Source: Streptomyces sp. CB02056 (lineage in GTDB: Bacteria > Actinomycetota > Actinomycetes > Streptomycetales > Streptomycetaceae). From it: a stretch of DNA of 64,000 nucleotides. The stretch's first letter is position 1, and each line of letters begins with the position of its first letter. The notes below the pieces were generated by a model. It did no database searches, had not been told where the DNA came from, and saw nothing but the letters and a program-made list of their open reading frames with translations. This document shows positions 1 to 6,997 of the stretch, piece by piece. The position numbers were made by a program, and so were the translations under genes. The stretch is from contig NZ_LIPD01000007.1 in assembly GCF_001905545.1 (NCBI RefSeq), forward strand, positions 1 through 64,000, written 5' to 3'.

Positions 1-16
1 CAACATCACACAGGCC

Positions 17-415
17 CTAGCAGGACCAGCGGTGGGAGCGGAGGTGGACGCCGGTGCCGCCGTTCTGCGAGAAGTTGCCCCTCGCGCCCGCCGCCGTGCA
101 CACCACCCGCTGGCCCGTGTAGTTCGCGCCGGGGTAGAACGCCACCGGCCTGCCGGAGCCGCCGTGGTTGTACACCGAGTGGACCTTGGTGGTGGCGGAC
201 CAGCTGCAGCGGTCACCGGACTGCCAGTCCGGGTCGTCGTAGGGCCAGGCGCAGACGCTGCCCGTCCCGTCGGGGCCGCTGTAGACGCAGACCCGCCCCT
301 CCACGCACGACCACGGGTCGAGGGCGGCGTGGGCGGGCTGCGGGACGGCGAGCAGAGCGGCCGCGGCTGCGGCGAGGGAGGCGATGAGGCCGAGGTGCCT
401 ACGGGTGCGTTCCAT
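17..415 (-). CDS. Secreted peptidase inhibitor family I36 protein
   Basis: Predicted 132-residue exported protein. The N-terminus has basic residues, then an alanine/leucine-rich stretch ending in AHA, a signal peptide cleaved near residue 30. The mature part has paired short segments (CVEGRVCVYSGPDGTG and AFYPGANYTGQ) and six cysteines, as in the beta/gamma-crystallin-like I36 family (streptomycete metalloproteinase inhibitor type). I chose the ATG at 415 because the signal peptide starts there; the frame stays open upstream but is not protein-like. It lies 89 bp downstream of a CHAP-domain gene on the same strand, so the two may be co-expressed. Family membership is fairly clear; inhibition of any particular protease is inferred. 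Confidence 0.82.
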   Translation of the reverse strand: MERTRRHLGLIASLAAAAAALLAVPQPAHAALDPWSCVEGRVCVYSGPDGTGSVCAWPYDDPDWQSGDRCSWSATTKVHSVYNHGGSGRPVAFYPGANYTGQRVVCTAAGARGNFSQNGGTGVHLRSHRWSC

Positions 416-504
416 GACGGTCTGTCCTTCCGGTGGGGGTTGTACGGTGTGCGCCAGGCCGGGCGGGGCCCGGACTCCGGGCGGGCTCGGGCTCCGGGCG
501 AGGC

Positions 505-1077
505 TCAGGCCCCGGGCGGGCTTACGTAGCCGGAGACGTGCTGGTGGTTGGTGATCACCGTCGACGGGTCGAGGTGGGTACGGAGGGCGACCTTGTCGCC
601 GAGGTTGCCGTCGACGGTGTCGAGGGTTCCGTTCGCGTGGACGGCGGCGACCACGCCGACGTGGCCGGGAGTGCCGCCGTCCGGCTCCCCGTAGATCACC
701 AGGTCGCCCGGCTTCGGGGTGTACGTGCCCCGCTGGTGGAACAGCCCCTTCTGCTTGCCCCACTTGCCGATGCCACGCGCGGCCAGGTCGTCGACCGTCC
801 CGTCGATCCCGGCCCGGTGCCACGTCCACTCGGCGAACGCCGCGCACCACGGGGTCTTCGCGCAGGAGCCGGAGCCCCGGTGGTAGGCGAAGTACCTGTC
901 GCAGGAGCCGGTCTTCTCCGGCGAGGTGCCCGCGGGGGTGATCTCCCCGCGGGCCACCGAGACGATCCGGTCCCGGACGGTGGCGGCCGCCGAGGCCGGC
1001 GCCGTGGCGGCGCCGAGCGGCAGCAGGGTGAGGGCGGTCAGCGTAACGGCGGCGGCGGTGCGCCGGGACAGCTTCAT
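505..1077 (-). CDS. Secreted CHAP-domain amidase/peptidase
   Basis: Encodes 190 residues: signal peptide (residues 1-28, ending ASA) and one CHAP-type domain. The catalytic cysteine is in KTPWCAAFAEWTWHRAG and the histidine in GGTPGHVGVVAAV, the usual Cys/His pair of CHAP peptidoglycan amidases or endopeptidases. GDLVIYG, between the two motifs, is also typical. The ATG at 1077 follows a GGAGGAG ribosome-binding site. There is no separate wall-binding domain, so it is a minimal enzyme. It probably acts outside the membrane on cell wall or another amide substrate; the substrate cannot be read from sequence. Confidence 0.85.
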   Translation of the reverse strand: MKLSRRTAAAVTLTALTLLPLGAATAPASAAATVRDRIVSVARGEITPAGTSPEKTGSCDRYFAYHRGSGSCAKTPWCAAFAEWTWHRAGIDGTVDDLAARGIGKWGKQKGLFHQRGTYTPKPGDLVIYGEPDGGTPGHVGVVAAVHANGTLDTVDGNLGDKVALRTHLDPSTVITNHQHVSGYVSPPGA

Positions 1078-1336
1078 GAGAGCTCCTCCATTGGGGTGAA
1101 CGGACCCTGACCGCCGCCCGGTCGGTTCGCCTACAGTCGGCGGGCATGCCGGGGCATGCCAGGGCCGAGAGGTGGTGGCGCGGCGGGAGTCGGCGAGTCG
1201 GTGCGGTGTCGCGGGATCCATCCTGCGGACCGGCGCCGGACGTCACCAGGTCCTCCGGCCGGGGCGGCGTCCCAGCGCTCTCCCGCTTCCCGTCCCACTG
1301 CTCCGACCTGCGGAAACGACGGACGCTGGGACAGCG

Positions 1337-2461
1337 ATGGGACAACACCGCATGCATGACCAACCGCCGGACGAGACCCCGGGGCACCCGGCAGGGGGAA
1401 CGGACCGCCCCCGGACCCTGCTCGTCCGCGCGCTGAACGACGGACTCACGGAGTGCGGCCTGTCTCTGGACCGGGTGGTGGCCCGACTGCGGGCCCGGCT
1501 CGACGCCTCCACCGTCCGGGGGCTGAGCACCTCGTCGATCAGCCGCTACCTCGACCCCGACCGCACCGAACTGCCCGACCCCGCCGTCCTCGCCGAACTC
1601 GCCCGGATCTTCCGCACCGACCCGGCGGAACTGGACCGCTGGCAGCACTGGCACCGGCAGGCGAAGCAGGCGGCGGACCACGAGCTGCGCGACCGCCGCG
1701 CGGCGTGCCGCGCCGCCACCACGCCCACGCCCACGCCCACGCCCACGCCCACGCCCACGCCCACGCCCACGGCCGTACCGGTTCCGGCGCGCCCCGAGCC
1801 CACCGGCGAACCGTCAGTCACCGGGCGGGCGGCGCGTTGGCGCCGGCCGCACCGGTGGGGTGCGGCACTCGGGGTCCTGGCCCTCGCGGCCGTGCTCGGC
1901 GCGGCGGTCTGGGCGAGGGGGTCCGACGACGCGACCGCCGACACCGCATCGGTGGTCGCACCGTCCGGCAGCGCGGCGGGACGGGAGCCGACGGCGACCC
2001 CCGCCGACCTGGCCGAGGGATTCGCCCACGAGGTGGAGGTCGGCGCGCTCGGCGGGGACAGCCGCTGCTCGGCCCCGAAGCCCGGGCCGTCCGGCACCCG
2101 GCTTCGCGCCTGTGCGATGGTGCAGCCCCGTCAGGTCCTGTTCGCGGTCCGGATCGACAATCCGACCGACACACCGGTCGAGGTGACCACGAAGGTGGCC
2201 GGCTCCTGGTCGGGCATCCAGCACTCCTGCGACCCCGGACGCTCCGTCGTGCACACCACCATCGCACCGGGCGCCACCTTCACCAGCGACCCCGAGGAGT
2301 GCGTGACCCCCCGCCGCGGCACACCGCTCGCCTACCAGGCGGAGGTCTTCGCCGCCGCCGGAGACGGCCGGCAGTGGACCGGCCACCTGTTCTCACCGCG
2401 CGCCAACGTCTACCCGGACCGCGAAACCCTCTGGCGCTGCGTCGGCGACGTCCCGTGCTGA
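1337..2461 (+). CDS. Membrane-spanning HTH protein with Thr-Pro linker
   Basis: A 374-residue protein with four parts. Residues ~25-110 form an XRE-like helix-turn-helix region (SSISRYLDPDRTELPDPAVL and FRTDPAELDRWQHWH). Residues ~128-145 are a pure Thr-Pro repeat. One transmembrane helix (GAALGVLALAAVLGAAVWA) lies near residues 174-193. A ~180-residue extracytoplasmic domain follows, with several cysteines that could form disulfides. The layout suggests a one-component membrane sensor whose cytoplasmic HTH reads an outside signal, though such HTH domains can also bind protein. Start 1337 is a choice between ATGs at 1337 and 1352; the longer open frame to 1172 has non-protein-like composition. 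No obvious target gene is adjacent. Confidence 0.7.
   Translation: MGQHRMHDQPPDETPGHPAGGTDRPRTLLVRALNDGLTECGLSLDRVVARLRARLDASTVRGLSTSSISRYLDPDRTELPDPAVLAELARIFRTDPAELDRWQHWHRQAKQAADHELRDRRAACRAATTPTPTPTPTPTPTPTPTAVPVPARPEPTGEPSVTGRAARWRRPHRWGAALGVLALAAVLGAAVWARGSDDATADTASVVAPSGSAAGREPTATPADLAEGFAHEVEVGALGGDSRCSAPKPGPSGTRLRACAMVQPRQVLFAVRIDNPTDTPVEVTTKVAGSWSGIQHSCDPGRSVVHTTIAPGATFTSDPEECVTPRRGTPLAYQAEVFAAAGDGRQWTGHLFSPRANVYPDRETLWRCVGDVPC
1721..1770 (+). repeat. Hexanucleotide tandem repeat (ACGCCC)n
   Basis: About 8.3 perfect copies of a 6-bp unit encode alternating Thr-Pro inside the HTH membrane protein. A 6-bp unit keeps frame, so copy-number change alters only the length of the linker between the cytoplasmic HTH and the membrane helix. 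Confidence 0.95.
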
Positions 2462-2698
2462 GCCCCTCGCCCGTGCCACCGTTCGAGGAGTTCGCCGACG
2501 TGGTGGTCACGTCTGCGAACGCGCTGGTAGCCCTCCCTTCTATCCGGACGGCTGCGAGCAGGCCGACATGGCCGTCGCCCAACCGGCAGCGGCTCCGACG
2601 GACGTGGGCGCCGAAACCCGTGCTGGGTAGTGTTCGAATGCAAAGGATCAAGCGATTCCGCCGGGCCGTACCACGGCCGGCGGACAAGAGGAGGCGAC

Positions 2699-3163
2699 GT
2701 GATCGCGGGTACCGGCCGGAGGATCGTCCTGATCCGTCATGCGCAAGCCGGGCGGGAGTCGACGGTCGACAAGGAACGGCGTCTCGACGGGCAGGGGCGG
2801 GAAGAGGCCTCCCGGGCCGGACGATGGCTCGCGGGTTCCGGCGTCACGCCCGATCTCGCGCGGGTGTCCGGCGCCCGCCGGACCAGGGAGACCTGGGACC
2901 GTGTGGGCGCCACGCTGCCGCGGTTCCCCGAGACGGTGATGGCGTCCGGCCGACGCCGGAGCAGGACACCATCGCTCGCCACGACGGGTTCCCGCGTCAC
3001 GGCCGTGACGCTCTCCGGCCCGGCGGGCACGCCGAGCCGCTCGCCGACGGCGGCCAGGATCACCTGTCGCAGCGGCGAGGGCGCACCGCATCAGCTCCCG
3101 CCTTCCCGGTTCGGGGAGACAGGTGCTGGGCGGGGCGGCCGGGGCCGTCGAGGTTCCGTGTGA
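2699..3163 (+). pseudogene. Truncated SixA-type phosphohistidine phosphatase
   Basis: The first ~80 residues match a SixA histidine phosphatase: IVLIRHAQAG carries the catalytic RH pair, then RRLDGQGREEASRAGRWLA and SGARRTRETW. Sequence after about residue 85 (FPETVM) is Arg/Ser/Pro-rich and unlike the family; the second catalytic histidine motif (VGHNP-like) is missing in all three forward frames. I take this as a 3' deletion or rearrangement leaving an inactive stub. The GTG at 2699 is well placed after GAGGAGG. Upstream 2462-2698 shows no gene. A diverged functional protein is possible but less likely. Confidence 0.55.
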
Positions 3164-3166
3164 TGG

Positions 3167-3670
3167 TCAGCGGACGGTGACCTGGATGCTCTTGGAGATG
3201 TCGCACCGGTCCCCCTTGTACTTCGGTACGCCGGCATCGCAACTCCCCTCCCCGAACAACCACGTCAGTGTGGTGGTTCCGGGCGACAATGCGCTGAAGG
3301 TCAGGTCGAACTCGGAGCCGCAGCCCGCCATCGGCGGGTCCGTGGGGCAGGGGCTGATGACGAAGTCCTTGCCGGGCCGCAGCACGCTGCCGTCGCCCGC
3401 CGAGTAGAGGTACCACTTCTTCTGCAGGGCGCCCCCGGTCGTTCTGACGCCGAGCCGCTGTCCGACCGTCAGGGTCACCGTGCTGGTCGGATACGGAGAG
3501 GTGGCGTTCGACGCCTTCTCGGGGAGGGGCACCTCCACCTCCGGTCGGGGGGTGGAGGCGACCGTGGTGCCGGCCGGGCCGGAGTCGGACCACCAGCCGG
3601 CGAGGTGGGAGACGAGCAGCAGGGCGCCGACCAGGAGCGCCGCCACGCTGGTGATGACGGTTCGGCGCAT
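3167..3670 (-). CDS. Membrane-anchored chagasin-like (I42-like) protein
   Basis: A 167-residue protein with an N-terminal signal-anchor (VITSVAALLVGALLLVSHLAG, about residues 4-24, no lipobox), a Pro/Ser-rich spacer and an all-beta domain. The domain order resembles chagasin-family cysteine-peptidase inhibitors: TLTVGQRLGV (strand), TTGG...KKWYLY (cf. NPTTG...W), GCGSEFDLTF (cf. GAGG-type loop), GTTTLTWLFGEG (cf. LTY-RPW loop) and SIQVTVR. The match is by eye and the canonical NPTTG is not intact. It is the last gene of a four-gene coupled set whose second gene is a papain-like peptidase, so an immunity/inhibitor role is a reasonable inference. Its ATG overlaps the preceding stop at 3670. It could instead be another Ig-like secreted protein. 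Confidence 0.5.
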   Translation of the reverse strand: MRRTVITSVAALLVGALLLVSHLAGWWSDSGPAGTTVASTPRPEVEVPLPEKASNATSPYPTSTVTLTVGQRLGVRTTGGALQKKWYLYSAGDGSVLRPGKDFVISPCPTDPPMAGCGSEFDLTFSALSPGTTTLTWLFGEGSCDAGVPKYKGDRCDISKSIQVTVR

Positions 3671-4059
3671 CAGCTGCCCTCTTCCCGGACCCGGCGCCGC
3701 ATGGTGATCAGGAGCGCGACCTCGGCCAGCCAGCGGGCGAACAGGACCTCGCGCCCGAGGTCGGCCCCGCCGGCCGCGGCCGCACGCAGCCAGCCGCGGA
3801 CCAGCTCGCCCGGTTCCCGGCCGATCACCGGCTCGGGCAGGTCGAGCGCACCGGCGAAGCCGCCGGCGCGGACGTACTGGGCCAGGACGCCCAGCGGGTG
3901 CGGGCCCATGTGCAGGGCCTCGGCCTGGTAGGAGGCGGCGATCGCCGCCTCGCCGAAGAACACCCGGCGCGGGACTCCGTCGATCAGCAGGCCGCGGGTG
4001 ATGGCGGCCTCGACGTCGTAGCCGGTCATCAGTTCGGTGTCCGGGAGGATGTCGGTCAT
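3670..4059 (-). CDS. Orphan protein in the WXG/papain module
   Basis: A 129-residue, mostly helical protein that I do not recognise. It has no signal peptide or membrane helix. Visible features are MTGYDVEAAITRGLLIDGVP near the start, a hydrophobic middle (PLGVLAQYVRAGGFAGAL), PEPVIGREPGELVRGWLR, and a basic tail RRRVREEGS. The start ATG overlaps the stop of the papain-like gene (4056-4059) and its stop overlaps the next start, so it is translationally coupled on both sides. That position fits a dedicated chaperone, adaptor or cytoplasmic immunity factor for the exported peptidase. This role is context only. Confidence 0.75.
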   Translation of the reverse strand: MTDILPDTELMTGYDVEAAITRGLLIDGVPRRVFFGEAAIAASYQAEALHMGPHPLGVLAQYVRAGGFAGALDLPEPVIGREPGELVRGWLRAAAAGGADLGREVLFARWLAEVALLITMRRRVREEGS

Positions 4060-5651
4060 TTCGGCAGCTCCGCTCCGTAGGGCCGGTTGATGTTCGTCGT
4101 GCCGGTGAGGCCGCCGTCGTTCAGGTGGTTGTGGATGAACTGGTCCTCGGTCACCCACACCGACTGGCCCCAGGGGTTGTAGACCTGCAGCCGGTCGCCG
4201 TCCCGGGCCACGATCACCATCTGGTGGTAGTTGCCGTTCTCGCCCTTCGCGGCGCTGGCCTCGTCGAAGGCGCAGAACGGCACCGGCGTGCCCTCGTCCA
4301 GGGCCTTCTCGATCCGGGTGACGGCCGCGCGCCGGTCATCGTCTGTGTCCAGGTTGACGTACTCGTAGGTCGAGCCCGTGCCCTTCCCGAGGTTCTGGTT
4401 GGCGAGGAAGGTGTTGCCCTTCGGGCCGATCCCGCCGTTGTTCTGCGGGTAGATCTTCTGGCCGCCGTCGGCCAGCTGGCCCTGCTGGTACTGGCCGATG
4501 AAGAGCTGCTGGAGGCGCTGCTTGAAGTACTCGGGCGAGTCGGCCCCCGGGACGTCGGTCATGTTGCCGGTGGTGAGCTGGAGCATCGTCACCGGGTCGA
4601 GCTTGAGGCTCGCGACCACCGTGGAGGCGGCGACGCAGTCGTTGACGTCGCGCTGGCTGTAGACGTCGTAGCCGTCGAGGATCTCGGCGCCCTTGTAGGT
4701 CAGCCCGGTCGCGTGGGTGGTGGACTCCCCCTGCAGGGCGTCCGAACCGAGCGCCGGAACCAGGTGCTCGGACAGCCAGCGCGGGTCGTCGCCGTGGGGG
4801 TGGATCAGCGCGTCGAACTGCTGGACGTCGGCCACCGAGTGGCCGGCCGCCAGGGCCTTCCAGAGGTAGGCGGCCTCCTCCGGTGACTTCGCGCCGGACA
4901 GCAGCTTCTGGAACGCGAGCTGGTCGGCGCCGTTCATCACGGACATGAACTGCTCGGCGCGGTCGAGCTGGCCGGCCGTCAGGATGTAGTCGCCGTCCGC
5001 CTCACCTCCGGGGCCCTTCTCGTTCGCCAGCACCAGCGCCGCGAGAGGATCGATCGGCCCCTGTCCGGCGCGCTCGGTCCGGGCCTTGGCGGCGAGCTGG
5101 TTGAGCATGCTCGCGGCGCGAGTGCCGCTGCTCTCCGCCCGCTGGGCGGCCAAGATCCTCGTTCCCACCGCGGTGTTGGCCGGTTCGATGGCGGCGACGG
5201 CCTTGCTCATGTCGAAGGCGTCGTGGGCGAGTGACTTCTGCACGTTCTCCAGGGCGGTCACGCCCTGCGCGTCGGTGCTCTGGGCGCCTTCCAGGTTGTC
5301 CGCCCAGGCGTTCAGCGCGGTGGCGGCCTGCTCCAAGGACTTCTGGGAGACGGTCAGTTCGTTCGCCAGCGCCCGGATCGACTGGGCGGCGTTCTCGGCG
5401 ACCGAGCCGGTCCAGGCGTTCGGCAGCCGGTTGTCGGCGGCGTCCCCGAGGTCGGTGGACGCCTTGGCATAGGCCTTGGCGGTTTCCGCGTACGCCTTGG
5501 CCCGCTCGCGTATCACGCCCGGGTTCCCGGCCGGCCCGGCCACGGCCAGGGCCTTGCCGATCGCGCCGAGAATCGCGGCGCCGATGAAGAAGCCGGAACC
5601 GGGGTGCGTGATGGACTGCTGTGCCTTCTGCAGGTCCGCGACCTTGCTCAT
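4056..5651 (-). CDS. WXG-headed papain-like cysteine peptidase effector
   Basis: Encodes 531 residues. The first ~190 are alanine-rich helices with an internal WTG turn (W80-G82, NAWTGSVAENAAQ), like WXG100/LXG export heads. A helical middle runs to about 320. The C-terminal ~210 residues look like a papain fold: Gln333 and Cys339 in YSQRDVNDCVAAST (the Q-x5-C spacing of papain), His476 in NYHQMVIVA and Asn492 in YNPWG, which together make a full Q/C/H/N set. Its ATG overlaps the stop of the upstream WXG100 gene, so the pair is coupled. Likely exported by a type VII-like (ESX) system as a peptidase or toxin; a C39-like or transglutaminase-like activity is the main alternative. No ESX machinery gene lies in the window. 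Confidence 0.72.
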   Translation of the reverse strand: MSKVADLQKAQQSITHPGSGFFIGAAILGAIGKALAVAGPAGNPGVIRERAKAYAETAKAYAKASTDLGDAADNRLPNAWTGSVAENAAQSIRALANELTVSQKSLEQAATALNAWADNLEGAQSTDAQGVTALENVQKSLAHDAFDMSKAVAAIEPANTAVGTRILAAQRAESSGTRAASMLNQLAAKARTERAGQGPIDPLAALVLANEKGPGGEADGDYILTAGQLDRAEQFMSVMNGADQLAFQKLLSGAKSPEEAAYLWKALAAGHSVADVQQFDALIHPHGDDPRWLSEHLVPALGSDALQGESTTHATGLTYKGAEILDGYDVYSQRDVNDCVAASTVVASLKLDPVTMLQLTTGNMTDVPGADSPEYFKQRLQQLFIGQYQQGQLADGGQKIYPQNNGGIGPKGNTFLANQNLGKGTGSTYEYVNLDTDDDRRAAVTRIEKALDEGTPVPFCAFDEASAAKGENGNYHQMVIVARDGDRLQVYNPWGQSVWVTEDQFIHNHLNDGGLTGTTNINRPYGAELPK

Positions 5652-5962
5652 CGGGTCTGCGCCGGGGTCAGCGATGCGGCGGCCGTCGTTTCCGCGGCGC
5701 GGTAGTTGGCGCTGGTGGCCGACATCTTCTGGACCAGTTGCCCCACGGCGCGCTGGGTGACGTGCAGTTCCTGGCTCCAGTTGGTGTCGAAGCCCGCCCA
5801 CGCCCGGTCCACACCGAACTCACCGAAGTCGGCGGACTGGTAGGGCTTCTGAGCGGTGTAGGCCTGGTTGGCCGAGGCCAGGTCGGTTGCGACGTTGTTG
5901 AGTCCCGTGGTCACGTGGTCCAGCGCGTCGGGTTGGACGGTGTACCCCACCGAGTCGGACAT
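5648..5962 (-). CDS. WXG100-family (EsxA/B-like) protein
   Basis: A 104-residue helical protein with a WAG turn between two helices (DRAWAGFDTNWSQEL) and YRAAE near the C-terminus, matching the YxxxD/E export signal described for type VII secretion substrates. Size and layout are typical of WXG100 proteins, which pair as four-helix bundles and are secreted with partner effectors. It is the promoter-proximal gene of the set; its stop overlaps the ATG of the papain-like gene, so partnering with that protein's WXG-like head is a natural inference. The ATG at 5962 was chosen because the longer frame upstream is not protein-like. Confidence 0.82.
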   Translation of the reverse strand: MSDSVGYTVQPDALDHVTTGLNNVATDLASANQAYTAQKPYQSADFGEFGVDRAWAGFDTNWSQELHVTQRAVGQLVQKMSATSANYRAAETTAAASLTPAQTR

Positions 5963-6061
5963 CGGCTGCTCTCCCCCAAGAAGCTCCATGGCCCGCCGTA
6001 ATCGAACGAGCACGGTCGACGAGCATAGACGCTGCGGGAGAAGCGTCGGACCCCGGAGGAG

Positions 6062-6584
6062 GTGGACATCTTCGGGATCTGGGACGAACAGGTCCTCGCA
6101 GGCGAAGTCATGACCTCGGCGTTGCAGTTCACGGACGCGCGACTCGAGCGCGACGTCGCCCTGAGTCGCAAGCTCGGCGCGGATGTGCACCTGCTCGCAG
6201 CAGTCGACACGGTGCCGGACGCGACCCGGGCAACAGCGGAACGTCTCTGCAAGCAGGCTGGTCCGGAGCTGCACGTCTACGACCGCAGCCGGCGCCGGCC
6301 GGCTCCTCTCCCCAAGTTGGCACCGGCAACTGCCGCCGACGGTCCGCGGTGGGCCCTCTCCGCCGCCCAAGAGCTGCGGGCCTTCATCACCACCGGCAAG
6401 CCGATAACCTCGGGCCAGGCTGCGAAGGTGCTGAAGACGGCTTCGGGGGGCACCAGCCCGGTCGGTGGTCAGATCGCAGCGCTCGCCGAGGCGGTCAACC
6501 ACCATGGGGCCGCACTGACTCAGCCGCTCGAACACCTGCGACGCGAGGCCCGGTGCTGCTGGACCCACTCAACACGCAGCAGTA
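6062..6584 (+). pseudogene. Hypothetical gene with probable C-terminal frameshift
   Basis: The plus-strand frame from 6062 (GTG; a later ATG at 6110 is an alternative) reads as plausible protein to about 6550: DARLERDVALSRKLGADVHL, ERLCKQAGPELHVYDRS and GGQIAALAEAVNHHGAAL. I do not recognise it. Near 6552 the frame turns into CCWTHSTRSS, while the neighbouring frame reads VLLDPLNTQQ and stops at 6584, just before a terminator-like hairpin. A one-base deletion in the CCCGGTGCTG stretch best explains this. The start is uncertain because no well-spaced ribosome-binding site is seen. It diverges from the WXG100 gene, with about 100 bp between them. Confidence 0.4.
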
Positions 6585-6589
6585 GAACC

Positions 6590-6620
6590 CGGGCAGTGCG
6601 CGGGGCCGAAGGACTGCCCG
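6590..6620 (+). terminator. Hairpin terminator
   Basis: CGGGCAGT (6590-6597) pairs perfectly with ACTGCCCG (6613-6620) directly after the TAG at 6582-6584, supporting that stop as the original gene end. There is no U tract, as is common in streptomycetes. Confidence 0.55.
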
Positions 6621-6942
6621 GCCCCGCGTCGTGCGCAGCGCCATCAGGATGGTGCATCCGATGGAGTGCCGCTCATTACGCCAGGTAGGTCCCGCCGATC
6701 AGGCCGTCGCCGCCGCTGCCGTTCGCCGCCGCAACCGTCCTCCTTCCGGCAGCCGCCACCGCGGCCGTCACCGACGATCCGGTGCCGGCACCCGTCTCCG
6801 CACCGAACCCGGACTTCACCGTCCACTGCTTCACCGGCATCGGCATCGTCCAGCAGACCGAGAGCTGGCTGTTCCGGCCCGCCCCCAGCACCGCGGGCCG
6901 CACCGTCCGGGAAGCCGGACCCCGCCGGACCCCCTTCCCGTG
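6621..6942. other. Intergenic stretch with a possible secreted-protein remnant
   Basis: No complete gene is seen. One plus-strand frame reads LLPAAATAAVTDDPVPAPV followed by DFTVHCFTGIGIVQQTESW and ends at TAA 6957-6959, like the end of a small exported protein, but it has no start codon and a TAG lies just upstream. It may be a decayed gene. Confidence 0.3.
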
Positions 6943-6987
6943 CCTTATTGCACAATAATTGCAGTTGCATATCGAGGAGCAATAAGG
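6943..6987 (+). promoter_or_regulatory. AT-rich operator/hairpin ahead of tsaD
   Basis: In otherwise GC-rich DNA, CCTTATTGC (6943-6951) pairs perfectly with GCAATAAGG (6979-6987); the second arm overlaps the AAGGAG ribosome-binding site of tsaD (6984-6989). Inside lie the palindrome TTATTG-CA-CAATAA (6945-6958) and direct half-sites TTGCAC (6948-6953) N5 TTGCAG (6959-6964), then TTGCAT (6965-6970). The TTGCAn-N5-TTGCAn layout resembles the Fur-family Nur box reported in S. coelicolor. It could act as a DNA operator, an RNA hairpin hiding the ribosome-binding site, or both. Confidence 0.5.
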
Positions 6988-6997
6988 AGTGGGTGCG

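Noticed and set aside
1721..1770. Short tandem repeat considered as CRISPR-like
   Set aside because: Six-bp units without spacers, lying inside a coding frame; no cas gene in the window.
2737..3063. Minus-strand frame starting ILAAVGERLGVPAGPESVTA
   Set aside because: Looks partly protein-like but has no ribosome-binding site, and its later part is antisense to the SixA stub; too weak to call.
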